Source: Euphorbia lathyris
Lineage: Eukaryota > Streptophyta > Magnoliopsida > Malpighiales > Euphorbiaceae
Direction: 5' to 3'
Length of the DNA: 64,000 nt
Assembly: GCF_963576675.1 (NCBI RefSeq)
Contig: NC_088919.1
Span: 48,506,501-48,570,500, forward strand
Made by a program: the position numbers and the translations under genes. The notes below the pieces were generated by a model. The model was not told the origin of the DNA. It saw nothing but the letters and a program-made list of their open reading frames with translations, and did not search any database. Positions 49,601 to 59,100 of this stretch are shown one piece after another; within the stretch, counting starts at the first letter, position 1; every line of letters begins with the position of its first letter.

Positions 49601-50295
49601 CCCCATTTTATGCACAAGCGAATGGTCAAGCTGAGGCGTCCAACAAGATCCTGATCCAAATCTTGAAAAAGATGCTAGAAGACAATCCTAGAGAATGGCA
49701 CAAAGTTCTCTCAGAAACACTGTGGGCCATGCGAACGTCTAAGACACGAGCGACCGGAGTGAGTCCATTTTTCCTAACATTTGGTCATGATGCAGTAATA
49801 CCATTAGAAGTCATCGTACCTTCATTGCGAGTAATGCGTCAGAATGACTTGGAGCCAGACAATTATGTACAAGCCATGACCATGGAACTAGAAGATTTGG
49901 ACTACGAAAGGCAGAAAGCGCTCGATTGCATGATGATCCAAAAGAAGAAAGTGGAAGACGTGTACAACAAGAAAGTCAAAAAGAAAAGCTTCAGAGAAGG
50001 CGAACTAGTGTGGAAGCTAATCCTACCAATTGGGACGAAGGACCGTGAGCTTGGAAAGTGGTCGCCCAACTGGGAAGGACCATTTCAAATCCACAAGGTG
50101 CTTCCCGGGAACGCGTATTGGTTAAAGAGCTTGGGCGGAGAACCACACAGGAGATACATTAACGGCAAATACTTGAAGAAATATTTCCAAAGTATGTGGG
50201 ACGTAATTAATGTAGCAACCAGCCCGCAAGACGTAGAAGAGGCTCAACTACGCGCGGCGCACACCACAGACGCCACGCGTAAAATGCATCAATAA
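46693..50295 (+). CDS. Tat pol: reverse transcriptase, two RNase H domains, integrase
   Basis: An intact 1200-codon frame. RT occupies about residues 120-330, with LRVCVDFRDLNLATPKD and the YVDD box (299-302). The Ty3 RNase H follows (about 430-545: LYISATDESIGCLLAQ). A second, archaeal-type RNase H lies at about 588-720, with FDGSSTDSSNGAG (Asp 593), NNQAEYEALI and GDSQLV. The integrase zinc domain has His about 821 through CKKC near 852. The catalytic triad is D884, D945, E981 (D-60-D-35-E). The protein copies element RNA and inserts the DNA into the genome. The last 25 codons run into the GC-rich motif block, so the C-terminus may have been extended by it. No stop or shift was seen, so this could still be functional. 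Confidence 0.95.
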   Translation: MIKTTSGKEAVASAAISKLNAQQLAEKLCQEDDIRVSEIEAPKGIAELDPQGEEIQLQDLKRANPKLEDEGSMAVDPLDEVNLGTEEEPRVTFVSSLLRPTLKEAIIVLLRKFKDCFTWNYDEMPGLSKDVVEHRLPIKPEFKPFKQPTRRMSKEVEGKVKEEIEKLFKAKFIRPAKYAVWLSNVVPVVKKNGKLRVCVDFRDLNLATPKDIYAMSIADMLVDAVSRNELISLCDCYAGYNQIPIAEEDIAKTAFRCPGSIGTFEWVVMPFGLKNAGATYQRAMNAIFHDLLGTSMEVYVDDIVVKSKRETEHVGHLRKSFERMRKYNLKLNPLKCAFGVKAGNFLGFLVHQRGIEIDDNKAKVIKEAQPPKNKKELQRFLGQVNYLRRFISNLAGKSKAFSDLLRLKDEESFKWNDKHQAAFEEIKTYLSNPPVLMPPREGTPLKLYISATDESIGCLLAQDNANRHEQAIYYLSRTLLSAETRYSPVEKTCLALYFACTKLRHYLLKARVYVIASTDLIKYMLNQPILSGRIGKWSLALAEFTFVYLPQSSIKGKAIADFVSDHPTNFQYPEEAELPIYLTHKEPWQLKFDGSSTDSSNGAGVIITAPSGTKTILAVNLDFECTNNQAEYEALIIVLEILIDLGAKEVKIFGDSQLVIRHLTGEYKCSSLSLLPYFAFAIQLLEMFDEVSLEHIPRNDNWEADELAQIASGMKISKETAYKVVIIRRQGHPSVADRGVQFESFDIDINLAQDWRKPFTDYLNDPSKKVKYSLSIQSRNYMLMACDSYRKSYDGMLLKCLGFPKAMEVMKQVHEGICGAHQSGRRMRWLINRHGYFWPTILRDCITYAKGCKKCQLYGQVQRVPSEELHSVVKPWPFRGWAIDLIGKIFPASSKGHCFIIVATDYFSKWVEAAPMKQVGQTQVIRFIKENLIHRFGIPESITTDQGTMFTGEDMNEFVEEYGIKLIHSTPFYAQANGQAEASNKILIQILKKMLEDNPREWHKVLSETLWAMRTSKTRATGVSPFFLTFGHDAVIPLEVIVPSLRVMRQNDLEPDNYVQAMTMELEDLDYERQKALDCMMIQKKKVEDVYNKKVKKKSFREGELVWKLILPIGTKDRELGKWSPNWEGPFQIHKVLPGNAYWLKSLGGEPHRRYINGKYLKKYFQSMWDVINVATSPQDVEEAQLRAAHTTDATRKMHQ

Positions 50296-50665
50296 GGCGT
50301 TTCACGGTCAGGAACACAAATACGCGGGGCGTGTTCGACGATACGCGGGGCGTACCTCCCTACGCAAAGCTTAACACAAGAGACGCCACGCGTAAAATGC
50401 ATCAATAAGGCATTTCAGGTTCAGGAGCACCAACACGCAGGGCGTGTTCGACAATACGCGAGGCGTGCATCCTCACACGCAGGGCGCTCCACCTATACAC
50501 AGGACGTGTACTAGACGTGTGTAAAAGACAGACCCCAGGAGCTCGACTACGCGGGGCGTAACACCAAAGACGCCACGCGTAGTTATCATTGACTATACAC
50601 TCCAGGATCAGAAGCTCGACTACGCGGGGCGTAACCAGGTACACGCAGGGCGTATGCGCTCTTTT
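50240..50665 (+). repeat. GC-rich acgcggggcgt motif cluster after pol
   Basis: At least eight variants of tacgcggggcgta / cacgcagggcgtg are interspersed with gacgccacgcgta and a repeated aatgcatcaataaggc segment. The core is a near-palindrome, TACGC-GGG-GCGTA. Related clusters lie in both LTRs of this element and in the LTRs of the other Ty3 element. The function is unknown. Confidence 0.85.
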
Positions 50666-50897
50666 TCTGGGCATTTGCAATTTTTCTGGGCATTTGTATA
50701 TTGTCTTTTCAAGTGCTATAAGTGTTCGTCAATAAAAGAATAAATGTGCCATGGCCAAAAAGAATATATAGCAAATGTTCAAACGGTAATCAACTCACAA
50801 AACAATGTCCATTCGTGCTACACGAATAAATAAATGAAAGAATGAGCGTACAAACTCAAAACAAATAGGGAAAGTACGGGCAACCCGTGAACATACC

Positions 50898-53654
50898 TCA
50901 CGGAAACAAACAAAAATCAGGCTTTGGGTATTGTGCCCAAGATTCACAAAGTTTGGAGGCAGCCTCTTTGTGTTGCTCGCTCTGTCGGTGCCATGCCAAC
51001 ATCTCATCATAATGATTGGCCAACCGATCTTTCTCACGGGCCAGCTCTTCCTCCATCCGCGGGAAACAAGCTCTAAACCCGGAACTGGCTCTAACCATTT
51101 CTGCTTTGGACGCTCGAGCTTCAGCCACCTCCTTCTCCAATGCCAAAAGACGCTCCTCTACAGCTGCAATTTTGGCCAATCGTTGCCTATCCGCTTCTTC
51201 AGCATCAACCAGAGCATTAAACTTCTTGCTGTAGGCCTCTAACTCTGCCATATTTGATCTAACTCGAGCTGCGAGACCTGCTGCCATGTTTTTCTCAGTA
51301 ACATATGACTGATAGCAAAACAACACATGGTTCTTGGCGGATTTCAACGGCTCAGTCTTGAAAGGATGAGCACACGCACCCATCATTAGATCAAAATCAG
51401 CCATTGCCCTTGCAATACGGGTGGGAGTCCAGGAATCAAGAGGAGAAGCAACGAGCTTGCTAAGATTGGCACGAGCATCACTCAACGAGTCATCACTAGG
51501 CAAGGATGAATCAGCTGCAACAGTAGACGGTCCTTTCAAAAATGAAAAATCCAAGCCGGCAAAAGGATTATCAGCTTTAAGACCGACAGGGACCAACAAA
51601 GGACGCGCAAGGGCTGATTCCTGCCATATTTTCAGCAATTAAATCAATCAATCTAAACAATTCATCGCAAGCATGACTCATAAGTAACAGATTAGCAAGA
51701 TCATACAAACCTGAGACAATGGCGCAAGGACCAGTCGGTTCAGAGAAGACGCAGAAGGAAGATGGGTTCGTGCCGGAAGTTGCAATGGAGTCATAGCCAC
51801 CTCAGTCGAGTCCTCATCAAGAGACAAGGTGCCGAGCGAAGACATCAAGTTCCAACGTTCCCCCAGTTGATCCAGTGTTTCATCCTCGAAACCGAAGTAT
51901 AGGCCCTCGTCGAAGTCGTCTTCTTCTTCCATTTGTCTCGCGGAAGGCCCTGCTGCAATAGCCACCCGCTCTCCTTCATCCATCATGATTGCCTTTCCTT
52001 TCCCTTTGTCGTTGGCGTCAAGCTCATTCGGAGCTAGGAAATTCGGATTGTTGTCTTTCCCTGAGCTACCGCTTGAGTCTACAAAAAAAAAATTAATTAA
52101 TTATAAAAAAAATATATATGTAGAAAAATAATAATAGTAAAATAAATAAAAAGAGCTTACCAACATGAGGGATACAATGCTGAAAAACGGTCTCCCACCA
52201 AGCATCAAACGAAGGTTGATCCGATCCAAGTAGAAGTGGTCCCTGATCATATCCCGCATCCAGAACCGCAGCCACTATATCTTCATCACTAGCCCCACAC
52301 CGCTGTGAAGGGGTAGGAAACGGGAGTTGCCCCGGGATAGATTGGAAAAAGCCTAACTGACGTGCCCAAAGACAGGGTGCATATAAGGTCAAACCGGGGT
52401 TTGATGAGCGCGAGATTCTAGTTCGGTCCACCCCGTGGTGTAACCGACGTGTCGCACATACCGTCATCCACCATTCAGCACCTTCATAGGGGGCAGCGGA
52501 CAAGTAAGAGAGAGCCCAAGATGGTAGACACGAGTTATCCTTTTCCCAAAAAAGAAAACAGCTTGTTATGAGTAGATGGCACCAAAGTACGAAGAAATCT
52601 CACAACTACACTAACAGCCAAACTCGAAGAGCTGTAGCAAAGGTCCACGCCAAGATGTCCCGAAGTCTCCATTGACGAGGCGGTGGCCAGATGAGGGAAA
52701 TAGATAAAAAGCCACAGCTGCAGCAGCCACAAACCACCTCTAGGTTTTATGAATGGTCTATCCTCAACAGTAAGAGCCAGGCGATGGAATGTCGAGGCCA
52801 ACAACATAGTGCCAAGAGCTAAACGACGGCCCGAAGCCAGTGCCTTAGCAATGATCAATATTTCTGCAGTAGGTCTGAGGCCTAACGGCTCAAAAATATA
52901 ATTGCTAAGCATCATCCACAGAAAATGCACATGATCCTCATCATCCAATTCCCTCTTGTCCAATTTCCTTCTGATCATTTGGACATAAGTCCCGGCCTCT
53001 TTGGATAAGATAGCCTTCACTTCAGGAAACGCATTCGTCTCAACACAACTCGGGACCTCCTCTCCGATAATAGGCAACCCCGTCAAAGCCACTACATCAC
53101 GTAAAGTGATAGACATGGGACGCAACGGAAGGATCAACGAATTGCACACCGGCAACCAATAATTCAGCACCCCCTCCAGTACATTCACACAAGGAGTAAT
53201 TTCATGACGGGTCAGACGAATAAAATCCCTAATGCCAACTTGGTTCCAAACACTCGCATATCTCGGCTCTAGGCGATCTACAAGGTCATTCCACCCAATG
53301 TAACAGCGAGAAAATATCAGTCCTTTCTTACTTGCAGGGAATTGATAAGTTTCTCTATGAAGGGCCAATTCGGTAGAACTGCTCATGGGATATGGGGGTA
53401 AAGGGGAATTATTCGCAGCAACAGGACTAATAGTAAAGACACTATCCTGAAATTGAAGTATAAACACGATCAATTAAGCCTACAGATGCTACCTTCAAAT
53501 ACATGATCAGGAAATTGCAAAGTTCATTGAAAATTACCTCCTGCAAGCCAAGTGTTATGCCTAAGTGAGAATCAGCGCGAATGGTGTCAGAATATGAACA
53601 CGCAGCTGAGACAGACAGACACAGAATTTCAGCAATACAATCACATTCACACAT
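50898..53654 (-). CDS. Antisense plant-mobile-domain gene carried by the Tat element (four exons, one frameshift)
   Basis: A spliced gene model on the minus strand: exon 1 53538-53654 (ATG at 53652-53654), exon 2 52161-53446, exon 3 51711-52078, exon 4 50898-51620. The introns of 91, 82 and 90 bp all have GT...AG ends and phases that fit. The product is about 830 residues. Exon 2 encodes a plant mobile domain (aminotransferase-like family), with FIRLTRHEITP, MSITLRDVVALTGLPIIGEE and RGGLWLLQLWLFIYFP. Exon 3 is acidic and low complexity. Exon 4 ends in a long charged coiled coil (about 110 residues). One extra base in the A6 run at 52548-52553 shifts the frame in exon 2, so this copy is probably broken unless it is an assembly or read error. 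Plant mobile domains occur in host proteins linked to silencing and in transposons. Its role in the element is unknown. Confidence 0.85.
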
Positions 53655-54000
53655 TGTAGCTCTAAAATTCTTATATTTAATTCCAATTCAATTTATCAGC
53701 TTTTTCAATGAATATGATTCTACATACACAAAAGCAAAAGAAAGAGAAAGAAAAGAAAAATAGTTAGCATACCCATATTTGGAAGATTGAAAGCTTGATT
53801 CTGAATGCTTGTTGAGCTTGGGGAAAAAGAAAATAGCAGAAAAAAAAGAGAGTTGTAGATGGTTTAAGATAGAGAGTTCCAAGGAATTCAAATTCTAAAA
53901 TCCTGCAGGATTCTTTTCTCTATTATCTTAAAAAAAAAAAAGTATTTAATAAAACTTCTTTTGTACATAAACTTTATTATTACTAATTCATTTATGCACA
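53655..54000 (-). other. Upstream region of the antisense gene
   Basis: AT-rich sequence between the antisense gene's first ATG and the 3' LTR, with no other reading frame. It must contain any promoter the gene has, but no convincing TATA box is placed. The interval also carries the end of the retrotransposon's internal region. Confidence 0.4.
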
Positions 54001-54015
54001 AAAAAGGGGGGCAAT
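54001..54015 (+). other. Polypurine tract of the Tat element
   Basis: aaaaaggggggcaat lies directly before the 3' LTR start at 54016. Confidence 0.8.
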
Positions 54016-55949
54016 TGTTGGCCCAAAAAATAAAATAATTATTTTTATGTATATAAAATGTTTGGGTTATGTTTTTAGGATATAGTTTATATTTTCTAGA
54101 AATAATACACGTGCAAGCTAACCTTCAACCCATGAGAGAGCCCGGCACCACGCGGGGCGTGTCCTCAATACGCAGCGCGTAAACAAGGCGTCCGGAGAAA
54201 TCAACGTCAAAAACTCAATACGCAGGGCGTATCCACCAATACGCAGGGCGTACTCCTTCACGCGGGACGCACTTGTCAATACGTCATGCGTAAGACGCAT
54301 CCGCAGAGTGTTCCAAGATCAGAAGCTCCAATACGCAGGGTGTACTCCTTCACGCGGGACGCGACACCAGAGACGCCACGCATAGAAACCAACAAGAAAC
54401 GCACAAGGCCCAGTATCCGCCAACACGCAGGGCGTAGTAGGATATACGCGGGGCGTATCGTCTCTTCCGGCAACAATTGGAAGTAGTCAATGGAAGTTGA
54501 TGGTAGTTAGTGGAAGTTGAGGTAGTGGGGTGATGTGGCATGGAGGTAGTTGAGTTAGTTGGTGACTAATTACCAAAATACCACTCAATAATTATCAAAA
54601 TGCCACTGAATAATTACCAAAATACCACTCCAAAATACTATAAATAGACCCCCTCCCCTTCATTAAAAATCACACTCAACACACATACAAACCCCTCTCT
54701 AAAGGTTACTCTCAATGCTCTCTAGTTTCTAGTTTTTAGTTCTTAGTTCTTAGCTCCTAGTTCTTCAAGTTCTTCAAAGTTCTTCTTTTCGTTCTTCGTT
54801 TTTCTTAGCTTCGATTCCTTTTTTAGCTCTCTTTAGCTCCAATCCAAGTTTCAATAGCCTCTTTCCAATTCCTTTCCAATTCAATTTAGCATTCCAAGCC
54901 TTTAATTTGCTCAATTCCTAGCTAAAACTCTGTTTTCAAATTAATTTTTCAGATTCGTCCAACTACTTTCAAAGCCCGATTTCGTCTGTTTAAAGTTATT
55001 TTTTGCTTTCAATCCCTTCGACAAAGTTGTTCCTGACGTCCTGAAGTTCGATCTAGTGTATTTATTTGCCCAATTCCGTGCCCAGAAACTCTATTTACAA
55101 GCCGATCTTTCCAGCCCAAATTCTTTTAGACATCCAGAATTTTCCAGATTCGTCCAGTTATTTTCAACTCCCAATTTCGTCTATTTAAAGTCCGTTTTAG
55201 CCTTCGATCCCTTACAGAAAGTTGTTCCTGACATCCCGAAGTTAAATTTAACCTATTTACTCGTGCAATTCCGTGTTCATTAGCATCCAAACGAGCCTCC
55301 CGAAGTTAAGGTTTAAATCTGCCCCATTTGCCTACCAACGTTTTGCCATTGCCAAGATCACATACCGTACGGACCCGACCGGTTGCAGCTCTCCAAGGAC
55401 TTCACGCCGATACCAAAATTCAACATCAATCCGAGATAGCTATTGTGGCTCCGAGTTTGTTGTTGAATTCCAATTTTATTTTAATTGCATTTCAATTCCT
55501 TGTATTTGATTTGTTCTTCCAGTTCAATTGAATTAACTATATGTTTAGTATAGAAGTTCTTCAATTGTAATTCATTTTTCAATTTCATGCTTACCTCAAA
55601 CACATGTATTCAAACCTTGATTTACATCAATAAAACACCGAATTTTTACCAAATCTCGTGTCAATTTCGCACTTTAAATTCCTTTATTTTCTCGTCTTCA
55701 ATTTACCCGCATTAGCTTAAATAAAATAATTTATCTAGCAAAGTTTCTATAACGGCGCTAGAGACCCAAGATGGACTTTTTCAATCCTTGCGTCCCTCGC
55801 CAATCGCTTCGATTAGATTTCAAGTTTTGGCGCGCAATTCCATAAACTTAACCGTCTTTAATAATTGAGAAATAATTTCTCTGGCACGCCCGCACCCTAA
55901 CCACACGTGACAAGGTTGAAATTAGCATATTCGCAAAATATCGCTAACA
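54016..55949 (+). repeat. 3' LTR of the Tat element (1934 bp)
   Basis: Near-identical to the 5' LTR, with TATA ctataaatag at 54638-54647 and AATAAA at 55629-55634. Copy number and position of the acgcagggcgt motifs differ slightly: an atccaccaatacgcagggcgt block sits near 54228 here but near 41778 in the 5' LTR. Confidence 0.95.
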
Positions 55950-56138
55950 GAAATTAAACCCTAGAAGAAAGCAGAAGTAGAAGATTAAGAAATTGATAGA
56001 AAAAACAGAAATTAAACCCTAGAGCTTTGATGTTCAGAGCGAGAGAGCTTTGATGTTCAGAATGCAGTGAGAGCAGGAGAGCTTTGTCATTCAGAATGCA
56101 GAGAAGAGCCATAGAGAAATTGATTGAGAGAGCTTTGG
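55950..56138 (-). repeat. CDC20-derived array unit 19, 5' UTR part
   Basis: Array sequence resumes after the Tat element with the 5' UTR blocks aaattaaaccctagaag and gagagagctttgatgttcag. It is then cut by the next element inside gagagctttgg-tg. Confidence 0.9.
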
Positions 56139-59100
56139 TGTCACGTCTGTGCCTAAAAATATTAATTATTAACATCAAAGGAAATTTGCATATCAAATTC
56201 AATTAATTTTTATTTGGAATAACATTTCAAAATCATCATTTAATTCTATTAGATCGAAAATAACATCTTTCGATTAATCCTCGATTTATCAATAAGGGTT
56301 TGGTCCGCCAGACTAACGCGCAACGAGTTTTTTTAAGAAGCCTGGAATTATTACTAGGTGATTAAGCAATTTAATCCTAGCATTATTATTACGAAGTTTT
56401 GATTAGATTATTTAGAAAAAAACCTAAGTTAGGTGTCTAATTATGCCAGTGAATAGTTGGGTTTTTCATACTCATTTTGAAAGAATTAATTTACAACTAC
56501 ATATGGTTTATGTGTCAAATTGTTAAATACTACCAATTATCAATACAATAAAATACAAAAAAAAAAGAAAAGAAGTGCAGGTGTCATTTAATTATGAATT
56601 TATCACTTTAATTGTCTTGTGAGCTGTCATTTAATTAGAAGACTTAATGTCAGATCCGACCCTAAATGGCATCGGATACGACGATGAGACAAAATAATGA
56701 ACGCCTATTGTTTAAAAGTACATTCCTCAATTCTAAGAAAAATAACCTCTGACTTATTACATAAGAACTTATCCACTTTATCACCATCAATTTAACCTTT
56801 AATTAACTCATAACTCATTACTGTAAGACCTGCACCCTACGCATTATTATCAATAACAAATTTTATTTCCTTTGATCTATAGTCATCAAACTATTCTCAA
56901 AACCAAATTCATTCACCAATAACATCAAATCTATATTTTTGTCTTTAATTCCTACACTATACGAACAATTGATTTAGAAATTTCTATAATGGCTAATTTA
57001 ATAGTCCAATAACTTTTGACAAGTATTTAATCTAACCTAGTTAATTGGCTTGGACTTGATAATATTATCAAGCTTCCTACGTATCCCGGTATTTTGAAAC
57101 TAGGAATCAAAGCCACGTAGTTCTATACACTTCCTTTCCTACTCTATCATCCTAATTAAAATCAACAACTTTCATCATCTTCTCAATACCTTTAGAACCA
57201 AGAGATAATTGAAGAAGAATTATCATCAATACCAACTCAATTCATCTTTTAACTTTGATTTCCACTCAGACTTACACTAATTTCAAAATATACTATGCTA
57301 ATGCTTAATCAATTAAATATAGAAATTTAATTCAAAATATATATATATATATATCAAAATATACAAATTCATAATACCAACCTCTCTATAGCAGGTTCTT
57401 AATCAAAATGCAGTCAAGGACCTCAAACCCAAATCTGCATACTATAATTTCTGATTCTAACAGAAATAATACTAATTCAACACCTTTCAATAAATAAACT
57501 TGGTCTTTCCATTTAAGCTATTTGTTTGAACATCTATAAATAGTTATTTAGGACAGAGACAACTCTCAAAAGCTAAGTTAAACATCAACCTGATTTATTA
57601 GTTCAACAGTTTATATATATATCACAGCTTCAATAATTATTCTTGAGCCTATTCTGTCTGTCGAAACCGATTTGGCAGTCGATTAATTATCAAATCAGTA
57701 CGTTCAAATGTTCTATTAGATAGGGATAAAATTGATCTTACCTGACAAAGTTAGGATAAAATTACATCATTTCAATTGAGACTTCCCCACAAAAACTACA
57801 GGATCAGATTTAACTCTTATCCGTATTTCCTTTCAACATGTTAAAGGATAACATCAAACCTTTATTTTATTATTTTTATTTTTATAGTTTTAAATCACAA
57901 ACTTAATCTATAAAGAAAGCCAAAAATAAAATAACAAGTTTAGTTTCCCTTAATCATCAATACAGCTTAAGAGCAAACCATATTCACTTGATACTTTAAT
58001 ATTTTATTGACTTAATCCCTCCAATAATTGAATATTCCCACAAAGCAACATAAATATAGAACTAATACTGCCTAATCCAAAATGGATACTCTCTCTGCAT
58101 CAAACAAAATATTATCCTATTCGTACCACTTAGGTTGAGAGAGAAAATTCACAGCTTTCCTCACTCGAACTGAATATCCCCACAGATACAAAAAAAAAAA
58201 GTTCAGAACCTTAAGACTATTATCCACACACAAAAATCACAAGCCAGTCCCTTTAAATTAGAATATGAACTTATATTTCACACACAGACGAATCATGTTT
58301 GCTCAGGAGTGCCTTCCAAAGCCTATAATGGCTTTGGTTGCACTTGAAGACACATTAAGAAGGTCTCAAATGACCCTTTTCAAACACAACCAGCCTCAGA
58401 CATGTAAACAGAACCAGAACAAGGATAATAAAGATCTCATTCTCAAAATCAAAGGGGGTAACACAAAAAGGAAGTAATGAATATACAAACCAAATCAAAG
58501 CCAACAACAAATCGGTCTTACCACATGAATAAGCAAATTTGAAAAATATAACAGACACCCATCTCAAACCAAAAAAACACAGAATACGCTTTTGAGCCAC
58601 TAGGAGTTCTTAAAAACTCACAAGAATCCTGAAGAAAAACTGAAATTGGAGAAGGAAATAGAGAGCAAAGAACCACAAACCTCAAACTTATCTCTGCATG
58701 TGAGTTATAGACCGACCTGACCTCCTCAAAGACTCGAAGGACTTCATCGGAGCGAAAACTACCACCACCGTCAATCAGAACTTGCCTAAATCAGACCTCC
58801 TAAGGGTCTGAAACTAAGCAAGAACCAAAGAAGACGATTAGGAGGGCTTAGGAGCGAGTAAACTAGAATGAAATCGAAGAGAAATAGGGATTGGAATCCA
58901 TGGAGCTGACAGAGAAATTCGATCCCATTTTTAAGAGAGGCGAGAAAAGAAAATTCCCCCAAATTAAATCGTGATAGATAGCTGTCTTCAAGATTAGGGA
59001 AAAATTCCTAATTTACTTCCTCAACTACTAAAATATACCGTTAGATCCCTGAATGTTATAATTTCTCCTTTAATTTAATTTGACACTTCAATTTAACCTC

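Larger units (their letters stand above)
41471..55949 (+). mobile_element. Tat-lineage Ty3 LTR retrotransposon with antisense extra gene (14.5 kb)
   Basis: Flanked by a perfect target duplication GAAAT (41466-41470 and 55950-55954), with TGTTGG...CTAACA LTRs. Gag, protease, RT, RNase H, a second archaeal-type RNase H and integrase occur in that order. Two RNase H domains are the hallmark of the Tat/Ogre group. A minus-strand multi-exon gene sits between pol and the 3' LTR, where Tat elements are known to carry additional reading frames. LTRs are nearly identical, so insertion is recent. Confidence 0.97.
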
